A DNA stretch of 64,000 nucleotides from Hexactinellida sp. DTS-2022 (Eukaryota; Porifera; Hexactinellida). Each line of letters opens with the position of its first letter. Within the stretch, counting starts at the first letter, position 1. Shown in pieces: positions 14,001 to 25,957 of this stretch. The notes beneath the pieces are model-generated. The model was not told the DNA's origin and ran no database searches. It was given only the letters and a program-made list of their open reading frames with translations. A program made the position numbers and the translations under genes. The stretch lies in assembly GCA_028753945.1 (NCBI GenBank), contig JAPNXP010000012.1, forward strand, positions 3,658,001 through 3,722,000, written 5' to 3'.

Positions 14001-15120
14001 TGTTTACTGACACTTCAATTTCAGTAAAGTGTTAAATCTAATTCTATTGTTTCAACTTGTAATAATTATATTGATTTAACTTGTTAAATCCTACTCTAGT
14101 GATTCAACTTGCGATAATTATATTGATTTAACTTATAAATTCCAGCTGGCTTCTATTTAATTTTAGTATTACTATACAATTGATTAAATTAAATAATATA
14201 ATATAAGGAATTTGTTGACTCAACTCAACCAACCATGGATAACATTGCTAAAATAAATAACTAATAATATAGTTTATTATCAATACATAATGAATGAATG
14301 GCATTAAACTAAAGATGGTTTATGATAGAACCGTTAAGATTTTACATTCCACAACAACGACAGATTAAGTGATTATATTTATTTCGGCGAGAATATTCTT
14401 GCACAATTAATGACTGACTTAATTAATTATAATTAATTCATTTTGTATTTAACTTATAGACGGTTCCAAATAGATTATTGGGGTTATCGAGTGCGTGGAA
14501 TTCAAATATTATAGTGAAATTCAATTTAAATTAATAATAATTGCAAATAATTGAACTTAATTTATTTTGCTGTATATAATAATGGTGTTAAATAATAAAT
14601 AAATAAATTAAATATTTATACTAACTAGATAAATTTCATTAATCTCAGAGATGATACAAGATAGAAACAAACTTTCAATTTATCAATTGGTCCTTATGCC
14701 AGGTACCACCTATACAAGTGGGTCTTGACACCTTGAGGTGATTATGACATCGTCAAAAAAATGTACTTTTACAATTTTTTTAATTCGATATTTAAAATGG
14801 GTTAGTTGATGTTGGGTGATGACCCAACACACACATAAAAAATGCTGAGTCATCAGCTATTATATTCTACTCAAACTTGAATATCTCTAAAATTATATGA
14901 ACTAAATGGAAACTTCCACCACTCTAAGGGTCGATGCCTTCTGTAACACCTTTTTGAAATAATTTAACACCTTCATAGTGATGATGACATGGCGAAAAAA
15001 ATCCAAAATTGCAGCCTGCGCCGACAGAATGTTCTTTTGGAGGCACTATAAATAAACAACCAACAAAATGTAGTGCCACCAAAGGAACATGCGTCGGCAC
15101 AGGCTGCAATTTTGGATTTT
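10904..15120 (-). repeat. Reverse-oriented 4.2-kb block of three array units
   Basis: All unit landmarks appear here in reverse complement: modules near 11170, 12388 and 13790, and hairpins near 12149, 13588 and 15000. The block starts with three 53-bp repeats and ends at the outer edge of a hairpin. The flanks join seamlessly: sequence up to 10903 (CTGAATTATT) plus sequence from 15121 (TATAATTAATTACG) recreates the uninterrupted unit seen at 7931-7955, with no target duplication. Reversing the block in place would not restore a normal unit, so it was inserted in this orientation rather than simply inverted. Confidence 0.8.
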
Positions 15121-15810
15121 TATAATTAATTACGTCAGTATATTAACAGTGCAAATATATTCTCGCAGAAGTAAATATAATCACATAATATGTCGTTGTT
15201 ATGAAATATATAATCTTAATTTTCAAATGCAAAATAGAAGCCAGCTTGAATTCACAAGTTAAATCAATATAATTATAGCAAGTTGAATCACTAGAGTAGG
15301 ATTTAACAAGTTAAATCAATATAATTATTACAAGTTGAAACAATGGAATTAGATTTAACACTTTACTGAAATTGAAGTGTGAGTAAACAAAGAAATTTCA
15401 ACCCCCATTTATGGCAGAAATTGACCCCTTTATTGGAAAATTTATTCTCCCATCAGACGCAGAATTTTATGGCGAATCCAAATATGAAATAAAATTTGGG
15501 GGTTTAGTAAAACATATTTTGAGTTATGGACCAGACAAATTTTGAAAGGTGTTAAAGATGTGTCCAAAATTTGTTAATCAAAAATCGTAACCCCAGGTGC
15601 AAATTAGACGGTCCCATCGCACCTACATGCAAAGTTTAAGCCCATCAACTATAAAGCTCTGGCCAGGGCACCGTCTACGGAGAAAAAATAATAAAAATAA
15701 TAATAAAAATAAGCCCATCAACTATAAAGCTCTGGCCAGGGCACCGTCTACGGAGAAAAAATAATAAAAATCCAAAATTGCAGCCTGTGCCGACGCATGT
15801 TCCTTTGGTG

Positions 15811-16605
15811 CAGTGATGTGCTCCGTTACTAGTAACGGAGTAACGGTAACGGTAACGGTAACGGAAAAAGTAACGGTAACGGAAGAAAAAAAGTAACGGT
15901 AACGGAAAAAAGTAACGGTAACGGAGGAAAAAAAGTAACGGTAACGGAAAAAAGTAACGGTAACGAAAAAAAGTAACGGTAACGGAAGTAAAGTAACGGT
16001 AAAGGAAGAAAAGAAGTAACGGTAACGGGAGAAAAAAGTGTAAGGAAATCATTTACATTTATCTTTATTCAGTCACTCTTACCATTCCATTACCGTTGCT
16101 CTCTTACCGTTCCTATGTTAAACTTTTCCATTACCGTTACTCAGTTACTCCATTATTCCGTTATTCCGTTACTCCGTTATTCCGTTACTCCGTTACTCCG
16201 TTATTCCGTTACTTTTAATTAATTACTGTTATCTTTAATTACATTACCGCACTGTTACATCGTTATCTTTAGTCCGTTACTTTGTTACTTTTAATCAGTT
16301 ACCGTCCGTTACATTAAGCTAAAGGTAACTGATTGAATGTAACGGCTTAACGGTAACGGAAGAAATAAAGTAATCGTAACGGGGGGAAAAAAGTAACGGT
16401 AACGGAAGAGTTAAAGTAACGGTAACGGAAGAAATAATGTAACGGTAACGGAGTAACAGTAACGGAAGAAATAAAGTAACGGTAACGGAGTAACGGTAAC
16501 GGAAGAAATAAAGTAACGGTAACGGAGTAACGGTAACGGAAGAATTAAAGTAACGGTAACGGAGTAACGGAGTAACGGAAGATTTAGTAACGGAGCACAT
16601 CACTG
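15811..16605. mobile_element. hAT-type MITE with GTAACG minisatellite arms
   Basis: The terminal inverted repeats are CAGTGATGTGCTCCGTTACT and its complement. They are flanked by an exact 8-bp duplication, CTTTGGTG, at 15803-15810 and 16606-16613, the length expected of hAT elements. The interior is dozens of GTAACG/CCGTTA repeats in opposite orientation on the two sides, giving a long foldback. It landed in the left arm of an array hairpin; removing it and one duplication restores the hairpin sequence. It encodes no transposase; the long reading frames through it are minisatellite artefacts. Confidence 0.92.
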
Positions 16606-18893
16606 CTTTGGTGGCACTATATTTTGGTGGTGGTTTATTGATAGTGCCTCCAAAGGAACATGCTGTCGGCACTAGCTGCAATTTTGGATTTTTTTTCGCC
16701 TAGTCATCATCACTATGAAGGTGTTAAATTATTTCAGAAAGGTGTTTCAGTAGGCAACGACCCTTAGAGTGGTGGAAGTTTCCATTTAGCTCACTTCATT
16801 TGAGAGATATTCAAGTTTCTGTAGAATATAATCTGTGATGACTCATCATTTTTAAAGTGCGTGTTGGGTATTCACCCAACTCCAACCAACCCATGCGAAT
16901 TATTTAATTCACAAAATTGTAAAAATATATTTTTTTGACGATGTCATCATCACCTCAAGGTGTCAAGACCCACTTGTATAGGTGGTACCTGGCATAAGGA
17001 CCAATTGATAAATTTAAAGTTTGTTTCTATCTTGTATCATCTCTGAGATTAATGAAATTTAGCTAATTAGTATAAATATTTAATTAATAAATTAATAATT
17101 TAACACCATTATTACGTACAGCAAAATAAATAAAGTTCAATTATTTGCACTTATTATTAATTTAAATCGAATTTCACTATCATATTTGAATTCAGCGCAC
17201 TCGATAACCCCAATAATCCAATTGGAAAATTCTATAAGTTAAATACAAAAGGAATTAATTTTAATAAATTACGTCAGTACATTAATTGTGCAAAAAGAAT
17301 ATTCTCGCCGAAATAAATATAATCACTTAATCTGTCGTTGTTGTGGAATGTAAAATCTTAACGGTTCTATCATAAACCATCTTTAGTTTAATGCCATTCA
17401 TTCATTACTTATTGATAATAAATTAAATTATTAGTTATTTATTTTAGCAATGTTATCCACGGTGAGTTGAGTAAAGTCAACAAATTCCTTATATAAATTA
17501 ATTTAATTTAATCCATTGTATAGTAATGCTACAATTAAATAGAAGCCAGCTGGAATTTATAAGTTGAATCAATATAATTATCGCAAGTTGAATCACTAGA
17601 GTAGGATTTAACAAGTTAAATCAATATAATTATTACAAGTTGAAACAATGGAATTAGATTTAACACTTTTACTGAAACTGAAGTGTGAGTAAACAAAGAA
17701 ATTTCAACCCCCATTAATGGCAGGAATAAAACCTTTTTTGAAGGTTTTCTTCTCCCATCAGACGCAGAATTTTATGGGGAATCCAAATATGAAATAAAAT
17801 TTTCGGGTTTAGTAAAACATATTTTGAGTTATGGACCAGACAAAATCTGAAAGGTGTTAAAGATGTGTCAAAAATTTCTTAATAAAAAATCGTAACCCCA
17901 GGTGCAAATTAGACGGTCCCATCGCACCTACATGCCAAGTTTCAGCCCATCAACTATAAAGCTCAGGCCAGGGCACCGTCTACGGAGAAAAAAAAATCCA
18001 AAATTGCAGCCTGTGCCGACGCATGTTCCTTTGGTGGCACTATATTTTGATTGTGGTTTTTGATAGTGCCTCCAAAGGAACATGCTGTCGGCGCAGGCTG
18101 CAATTTTGGATTTTTTCGCCAAGTCATCAACGCCCAAGGTGTGAAGAACCATTTGTTAATTGGTCGGAGTCACAAGGAACGATTGTTGAATTTGAAGTTT
18201 GTTTCTATCATAAACCATCTAGAGTTTAATGCCATTCACTCTTTGTGTATTGATATTAAATTATATTATTCGTTATTTATTTTAGCAATGTTATCCACGG
18301 TTGGTTGAGTTGAGTCAACAAATTCCTTATATTATATTATTTTATTTAATCCATTGTATAGTAATACTACAATTAAATAGAATCCAGCTGGAATTTATAA
18401 GATGAATCAATTTAATTATTACAAGTTGAAACAATAGTGAAAGATTTAACAAGTTAAATCAATATAATTATCGCAAGTTGAAACAATAGAGTAAGATTTA
18501 ACAAGTTAAATTAATATACACGTATTTATTACAAGTTGAAACAATAGAATTAGATTTAACAGTTTTACTGAATCTGAAGTGTGAGGAAACACTTGAGATT
18601 GGCACCCCAATAATGTCACAAACCTAGGCTAAATTGAATATTTGTGATTTGCCAAAAGGTGTAGAATTTATTTCTCTATCAGTACATATAAATTTTATCA
18701 AGCTCAATATTAAATATTTCATGTTATGAGCCATAATTAGTTTAAATAGGTGTTGAAATCATTTGATAAAAAATCGTAACCCCAGGTGCAAATTAGACGG
18801 TCACTCCGCAACTACATGCCATGTTTCAGCCCTCAATGTATACAGGTGTGGCTAGGGCACCTGCTACGGAGAAAAAATAAAAATAAAGGCAGT

Positions 18894-18940
18894 GATTCCA
18901 ATACTGGGCCACTATACTATAGTATAGTCGGCACAGTAAA
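18894..18940 (+). repeat. Single ~53-bp palindromic repeat
   Basis: One copy (AGTGATTCCAATACTGGGCC ... GTCGGCACAGTA) between an A-rich tract and a hairpin. Confidence 0.8.
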
Positions 18941-20644
18941 AATCCAAAATTGCACCCTGTGCCGACGCATGATCCTTTGGTGGCACTATATTTTGTTGGT
19001 AGTTTATTGATAGTGCCTCCAAGGGAACATGCTGTCGGCGCAGGCTGCAATTTTGGATTTTTTTTCGCCAAGTCATCAACGCCCAAGGTGTGAAGAAGCA
19101 TTTGTTAATTGGTCCGAGTCACAAGGAACGGTAGATAAATTTGAAGTTTGTTTCTATCTTAAACCATCTTGAGTTTAATGCCATTCATTCATTATGTATT
19201 GATAATAAATTATATTATTAGTTATTTATATTAGCATTGTTATCCACGGTTGAGTTGAATTAAGTCAACAAATTCCTTATATTATATTATTTTATTTAAT
19301 CCATTGTATGGTAAATTAAATAGAAGCCAGCTGCAATTTATAAGTTAAATCAATTTAATTATCGCAAGTTGAAACAATAGTGAAAGCTTTAACAAGTTAA
19401 ATCAATATAATTATTACAAGTTGAAACAATGGAATTAGATTTCACAGTTTTATTGAAATTGAAGTGTTGAGTAAACAAAGGAATTTCAACCCCCATTTAT
19501 GGCAGAAATTAAACCAATTTTAACAAATTTTCTTCTCCCATCAGACGCAGAATTTTAAGATGAATCCAAATATTAAATAAAATTTTGGGGTTTATTAAAA
19601 CATATTTCGAGTTATGGACCAGACAAATTTTGAAAGGTGTTAAAGATGTGTCAAAAATTTGTTAATCAAAAATCGTAACCCCAGGTGCAAATTAGACGGT
19701 CCCATCGCACCCACATGCCAAGTTTCAGCCCATCAACTATAAAGCTAAGTCCAGGGCACCGTCTACGGAGAAAAAATAAAAAAATCCAAAATTGCAGCTG
19801 TGCCGACGCATGTTCCTTTGGTGGCACTATATTTTGTTGGTGGGTCATTGATAGTGCCTCCAAAAGAACATGCTGTCAGCACATCTGCAATTTTGGATTT
19901 TTTTTCGCCAAGTCATCAACGCCTCAAGGTGTCATGATCCATTTGTTAATTGATCCGAGCCACAAGGACGGGAGATAAATTTGAAGTTTGTTTCTATCAT
20001 AAACCATCTTGAGTTTAATGCCATTCATTCATTATGTATTGATAATAAATTATATTATTAGTTATTTATTTTAGCAATGTTATCCATGGTTGGTTGAGTT
20101 GAGTCAACAAATTCCTTATATTATATTATTTAATTTAATCAATTGTATAGTAATACTAAAATTAAATAGAAGCCAGCTGGAATTTATAAGTTAAATCAAT
20201 ATAATTATCGCAAGTTGAATCACTAGAGTAGGATTTAACAAGTTAAATCAATATAATTATTACAAGTTGAAACAATAGAATTAGATTTAACACTTTACTG
20301 AAATTGAAGTGTCAGTAAACAAAGAAATTTCAACCCCCATTTATGGCAGAAATTGACCCCTTTATTGAAAAATTTCTTCTCCCATCAGACGCAGAATTTT
20401 ATGGCGAATCCAAATGTGAAATAAAATTTTGGGGTTTAGTAAAACATTTTTTGAGTTATGGACCAGACAAATTTTGAAAGGTGTTAAAGATGTGTCAAGA
20501 ATTTGTTAATACAAAATCGTAACCCCAGGTGCAAATTAGACGTCGACTCCGAATCTACATGCCAAGTTTCAGCCCTCTATGTATACAGGTGTGGCCAGGG
20601 CACCTGCTACGGAGAAATAATAATAATAATAAAAATAATAATAA

Positions 20645-21062
20645 AGGCAGTGATTCTAATACTGGGCCACTATACTATAGTATAGTCGGCACAGTAAAAA
20701 TAATAAAAATAAAGGCAGTGATTCTAATACTGGGCCACTATACTATAGTATAGTCGGCACAGTAAAAATAATAAAGGCAGTGATTCTAATACTGGGCCAC
20801 TATACTATAGTATAGTCGGCACAGTAATAAAGGCAGTGATTCTAATACTGGGCCACTATACTATAGTATAGTCGGCACAGTAATAAAGGCAGTGATTCTA
20901 ATACTGGGCCACTATACTATAGTATAGTCGGCACAGTAAAAATAAAAATAATAAAGGCAGTGATTCCAATACTGGGCCACTATACTATAGTATAGTCGGC
21001 ACAGTAATAAAGGCAGTGATTCCAATACTGGGCCACTATACTATAGTATAGTCGGCACAGTA
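20645..21062 (+). repeat. Seven copies of the ~53-bp palindromic repeat
   Basis: This is the largest cluster, with copies near 20645, 20718, 20774, 20827, 20884, 20954 and 21008. Some adjoin with only TAA between them, others are separated by (TAAAAA)n. The first five read GATTCTAATACTGG and the last two GATTCCAATACTGG, so the cluster grew by local duplication of at least two variants. Confidence 0.85.
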
Positions 21063-21235
21063 AAAAAAATCCAAAATTGCAGCCTGTGCCGACGCATGTT
21101 CCTTTGGTGGCACTATATTTTGTTGGTTGTTTATTGATAGTGCCTCCAAAGGAACATGCTGTCGGCGCAGGCTGCAATTTTGGATTTTTTTTCGCCATGT
21201 CATGAACGCCTCATTGTGTTTAGTCTCATTTAACA

Positions 21236-22374
21236 AGTTGTACGGGACAAAGGAACCATTGTTGATTATATATTATTTCTATCTTGAACCATCTTGGGTT
21301 TAATGCCATTCATTCATTATGTATAGATAATAAAAGATATAAATAGCTAATTATTTTAGCAATGTGAGTTGAGTTGAGTTAAGTAAACAAATTTCCAATT
21401 AAATTTAATTTGCTTTAATCCATTGAATATTAATATACTGTTTAAAATTGGAAATCAGCATACTTGTTTACTTAGAATGACAAAGGGGATCTAGTTTATA
21501 TTTCTATTATAACCCCCTATCACTCTAATACAATTCGACCACCAAACACGCACACAGACGAATAGTCATTTAAAAGATATTCCATTTCATTAATCCATTG
21601 TTTGTATAGCAGTCATCGTTTTAAAATTAAATCAGCATACTCGCTTACTTTGAATGACATATGGGATTAAGTTTATATTTCAATTATACGTAAATGCTAT
21701 ATAAACCCCCCCCCTTACACTCTAATACATTTCGGGCACCAAGCACACAAATAGACAAATATTTATACAAATAGATATTCCATCTCATTAATCCATTGTT
21801 TGAATATCAGAAATCGTTCTGAAATTGAATAACTGTTGAGTGAAATTGAATTTTCATATAGGAGAAAACTTTAATACAACTATTGTATTAGAAATCGATT
21901 TATATACTATTGAATCAAATTGAATTATTCATATAAATAGAATAAATTATTGTAACTATGATATCAGAAATTGATTTGTATAGTAATAGCTATTGAATGT
22001 AAATTAGTTATTCATATATACTAGAATTCTTTATTGTAATTATGATATCAACAATAACTTGAATCGAAATAACACTGAATCAATTGAATTATTCATAAAT
22101 AGTTTATTTCATTGAAAACACGAAATGATTGCATAATTGAATATTAATGAATTTACGATTTTATAAAGTTAAGGGTGTATTGTGGCAACTTTGAGCCTAG
22201 TTATCAGGAAAATGAGGACAGTTTTAAAAAGTCGTGAAGAGCTATCAGTTGCAAAATAGTTTTCTGATACTAATGATTTAAAAAAATTTCTTGTTATTGC
22301 ATGTATTTTCTTATGGGACAAAAAAAGCTTAAAGTCCCGTTAAAAATTTTCCCAAGTCGAAATTAATAAATCGT
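21236..22374. other. AT-rich stretch without a gene; two degenerate direct repeats
   Basis: No convincing coding sequence. Segments at about 21471-21560 and 21640-21740 are related direct repeats (AATCAGCATACT ... CACTCTAATACA), each ending near a CA-rich tail. They resemble the end module of the minisatellite family near 61.1 and 62.4 kb. The rest is AT-rich with recurring GAATTATTCATA motifs. Confidence 0.5.
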
Positions 22375-22483
22375 GACCCCAGGTGCACATCTGTAACCCA
22401 TGAGACACCTATCCTGAAAATTTCAGTCCTTAGTTAATTAAACTCTATTCAGTAGAGAGGCTACGGACCAATAATAACCAAGG

Positions 22484-22672
22484 CAGTAAGATTAGAACTG
22501 GGCCACTATACTATAGTATAGTCGGCACAGTAAAAATAAAAATAAAAATAATAATAAAGGCAGTGATTCCAATACTGGGCCACTATACTATAGTATAGTC
22601 GGCACAGTAAAAACAATAAAGGCAGTAATTCCAATACTGGGCCACTATACTATAGTATAGTCGGCACAGTAA
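22484..22672 (+). repeat. Three copies of the ~53-bp palindromic repeat
   Basis: Copies near 22484, 22560 and 22619, spaced by AAAATAAAAATAA tracts and leading into a hairpin. Confidence 0.85.
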
Positions 22673-23869
22673 AAATCCTAAATTGCAGCCTGTGCCGACG
22701 CATGTTCCTTTGGTGGCACTATATTTTGGTGGTTGGTTTATTGATAGTGCCTCCATAGAGACATGCTGTCGGCTCAGCTGCAATTTTGGATTTTTTTTTC
22801 GCCATGTCATCATCACGATGAAGGTGTTAAATTATTTCAGAAAGCTGTTTCAAAAGGCAACGACCCTCAGGGAGTTGGAAGTCTCCATTTAGCTCATTAT
22901 AATTGAGAGATATTCAAGTTTCAGTAGAATAGAATATGTGATGACTCAGCATTTTTAAGTGCGTGTTGGGTATTCACCCAACTCCAACCAACCCATGCGA
23001 ATTATTTAATTCACAAAATTGTAAAAATACATTTTTTTGACGATGTCATCATCACCTCAAGGTGTCAAGATCCACTTGTATAGGTGGTACGTGGCATAGG
23101 GATCAATTGATAAATTGAAAGTTTGTTTCTATCTTATATCATTTCTGAGTTTAATGAAATTTAGCTAATTAGTATAAATATTTAATTAATCTATTAATAA
23201 TATAACACCAATATTATGTACATCAAAATAAATTAAGTTCAATTATTTGCAATAATTATTAATTTAAATTGAATTTCACTATCATATTTTAATTCAGCGC
23301 ACTCGATAACCCCAATAATCCAATTGGAACTGTCTCTATAAGTTAAATAAAAACTGAATTAATCATAATTAATATGTCAGTGTATCCATTGTGCAAGAAT
23401 ATTCTCGGATAAGTAAATATAATTACATAATCTGTCGTTGTTATGAAATATATAATCTTAGTTTTCAATTGGAAAATAGAAGCCATCTCACAAGTTGAAT
23501 CAATATAATAATCACAAGTTGAAACAATAGAATTAGATTTAGCACTTTATTGAAACTGAAGTGTGAATAAACAAAGAAATTTCAACCCCTTTTTATGGCA
23601 TGAATTAAACCGTTTATTAAAAAATTTCTTCTCCCATCAAACACAGAATCTTATGATGAATCCAATCGTAAAATAAAAATAGGGAGTTTAGTATAACATT
23701 TTTTGAGTTATGGATCAGACAAATTTTTAAAGGTGTTAAAAATATGTAAAAAATTTGTTAATCAATAATCGTAACCCCAGGTGCACATCTGTAACCAATG
23801 AGACACCCATCCTAAAAATTTGGGCTCTTAATTAATAAAACTCTGTTTGTGGAGTGGCTACGGATAAAA

Positions 23870-23902
<33 letters not shown>

Positions 23903-23906
23903 TAAC

Positions 23907-24104
23907 CAAAGCACTAAGACCAATACTGGGCCACTATACTATAGTATAGTCGGCACAGTAAAAATAATAATAATAATATTAAAGGCAGTAAGATTAGTAC
24001 TGGGCCACTATACTATAGTATAGTCGGCACAGTAAAAATAATAATAATAAAGGCAGTGATTCCAATACTGGGCCACTATACTAAAGTATAGTCGGCACAG
24101 TAAT
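23907..24104 (+). repeat. Three copies of the ~53-bp repeat at the array edge
   Basis: Copies near 23907, 23982 and 24051, separated by (TAA)n. No hairpin follows; the third copy has a mutated core (CTATACTAAAGTATAG). Confidence 0.85.
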
Positions 24105-24110
24105 TATTGA

Positions 24111-24532
24111 TAAACTAAGTGGCTAATATTTAATTTAAGTACTTTGTGTCCATTGTAAATAAAATAATGTCATATACCCTTTGCTTGTATGAATTAGCTA
24201 ATATCACTAATGATTGGACTGGACAATAATTAATAAATTTACACACATCTATATAATAGTTAAGTAGAAAACATACATTAATGTATTATACATTTTCTTA
24301 AACAAGATACAATAATACACATTATAGATTATACAAGTAACATTAGATTAAACGATACAGACCGAAATGGTGCTCTAGTGGGTCTGACTGTAAGATGTTA
24401 GAAGATAAGAAAATCCACAATTTTCGAACAGGTGGCTAGTTGTTTGGGGTAAAGCAACACAAGCATGTCTAAAGCTTGTAAAAGTTTGGAGACTTAATTT
24501 TCCTTCCTTTCCAGGGAGTGGTCTCCAGGCTT
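24111..24532. other. No gene recognised between the array and the THAP pseudogene
   Basis: AT-rich sequence with no repeat landmark of the array. It probably contains the 3' flank of the minus-strand P-element remnant that follows, but no boundary is visible. Confidence 0.4.
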
Positions 24533-25507
24533 CTAAATAGACAACTCGACTAAAAAAAAGCGCTCGTCATTACCCACGAATGGGCTAGATAATGCATCGT
24601 TTAAACGGACATGGTTATGTGGAATGTTTACATTAAACATTTTCCAGAGCGAGAGAAGAATTTTGTATAAAATCCGCGTATCAGTTTGGAATTCTAGACA
24701 AAGTAGGTCATTTTGAACAGCTAAAGCAGCTACTGTTGATTCTGAATAACTTTTAAGACAACTTTTAAGTTGATTCATGAATAACCTTTTTGACTCTCTA
24801 GAATAGAAGGGTAACAAGATTTCAAAGTTAGGCGTTGGGCAAGTTTGGTTGCTCTGAATTGTAAAGGACTCTGACATCCCGAAAAGAAGCTGAACATAAT
24901 CTCAAATGAAAGGAACAGTAATCTGTGTGAAAATTGTCTAAATCAGGATAAGCGAAAGTTTTGCTGTCAGATATTTGATTGAGCCAATTATTTCGAATCG
25001 TTTTTAGAATGTGGACAAAATAAAACGTAAGAAAAAGTGGCCTGTTGATATCATAAGGATGAGATACTCGAGTCTCTAGCTTACCAACGGGGAAAACAAT
25101 TTGAAGAGTTCACATTTAGAGGATAGTTACCAGTTGAAATTACCTGAACCAGTAGTCCCACAAATTTCAATATCTTCAATACAAGATTGTATAACAGAAA
25201 ATATCTTTTCAGCAGAAATAGATGCGCATGGCAATAAACGGACAATATAGGACCATTTTATGAAGACTAGATACCATGATAGCAAATACTGTTTTGGTTG
25301 GATCATCAGGATTTAGATTTCAATATCTTCCTCCAGAAAATGCTTAGAACAAACATACACATTTTTGAGATCACAAATATCTTCACGATGGAGAGCACAT
25401 ATCCAAGCCTGGCGAATCTCAGGTGGACCTTCAGGGAGTTTAAATACTGTAACACGTTCTTCCAGGGGTATAATTACCTTACATCCGGGAGCAGAACAGT
25501 TAGGCAT
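24533..25507 (-). pseudogene. Broken P-element-like THAP transposase, internally deleted
   Basis: Reading leftwards from an ATG at 25507, about 65 codons encode a THAP zinc-finger start: C-x4-C (NCSAPGC), a conserved-type W in QAWICALH, and the closing C-x2-H in VCSKHF. A stop follows at 25313-25315. Just beyond it the frames resemble the catalytic part of the plus-strand copy at 27532-28743: DPTKTVFAIMVSSL here, DPPTTVFSMMISSL there. About 300 residues between finger and catalytic region are therefore missing. The motif GAAGATATTGAAAT (minus strand) occurs at the deletion point and again near 25185, which could have mediated the loss. A C-terminal open stretch survives at 24533-24877. The remnant is non-functional; family assignment is from motif layout and resemblance to the other copy. 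Confidence 0.65.
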
Positions 25508-25689
25508 TGAAAAACTAGTTCTAATTATAAATGTTTGGGAAAATGTCAATTAAATAAGACATTGTTTACTCTGGCCTAAACAGAGCAAACAAAGGGGTGA
25601 ATAAGGAATTGACAACCCATAAAGGTTGGGAAAGACAGGGAAAGCCTGATTGAATACATAATCGGGTGACTACTGGGAAAATATATATA

Positions 25690-25876
25690 CAGTAGAGCCT
25701 CTGAACAACGGACACCTTGGGACCGGAACCGTTGTCCGTTATTTAGAGGTTGTCCGCTATTTAGAGGTTGCTTTTCTATTAGACATATGCTAAATAAATA
25801 AATCCGTGCCACGAGGGTTGTCCGTTATTTAGAGGTTGTCCGCTATTTGGAGTGTCCGTTATGGGAGGCTCCACTG
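25690..25876. mobile_element. pogo/Tigger-like MITE (intact copy)
   Basis: The terminal inverted repeats CAGTAGAGCCTC and GAGGCTCCACTG are flanked by TA on both sides, the duplication used by Tc1/mariner/pogo elements. The 187-bp interior repeats TTGTCCGTTATTTAGAGG and contains no gene. It serves as the empty-site reference for the related MITE at 55234-59177, which carries a large insertion. Confidence 0.8.
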
Positions 25877-25957
25877 TATATACAAAACCATAGCATTCTA
25901 TACATAAGGCAATGGTGCTGATTGATGGACTTGGACCAGGGATTTCTTAGGTCAGTC

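Larger units (their letters stand above)
15121..21235 (+). repeat. Array of ~1.4-kb units, forward block 2
   Basis: Forward units resume at 15121. Modules recur near 15587, 17893, 18776, 19676 and 20518, and hairpins near 15770-16690 (split by a MITE), 17996, 18939, 19783 and 21067. The units starting near 17893, 18776 and 19676 are short (about 0.9 kb): after the hairpin they have a different tail (AAGTCATCAACGCC...), which skips the middle of the long form. A 58-bp segment starting AAGCCCATCAACTATAAAGC is duplicated at 15646 and 15711. No protein gene is seen. Confidence 0.8.
22375..24110 (+). repeat. Last forward units of the array
   Basis: Modules lie near 22375 and 23774 (both the GTGCACATCTG subfamily), with a hairpin at 22673-22793 and 53-bp repeats before and after. 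The unit stops just after the last 53-bp repeat near 24104, which is the right edge of the main array. Confidence 0.8.

Noticed and set aside
10904-15120. Simple in-place inversion
   Set aside because: Reversing the block would put a hairpin edge against GAATTATT, which is not a normal unit junction, while the outer flanks already join perfectly without it.
15675-16681. Two 120-codon frames rich in RYRY and SVTVT
   Set aside because: They are translations of the GTAACG minisatellite inside a hAT MITE bounded by an 8-bp duplication.
274-22892. Repeated short reading frames (MQPVPTHVPLV..., MAKKKIQNCSL...) across the hairpins
   Set aside because: The same hairpin is read in both directions and in several frames, lengths change between copies, and microsatellite runs enter the frames. 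No constraint on a protein is visible.
2790-24104. CRISPR-like array from the evenly sized 53-bp repeats
   Set aside because: Spacers are TAA microsatellite, not unique sequence; the genome is eukaryotic with introns; no cas genes.
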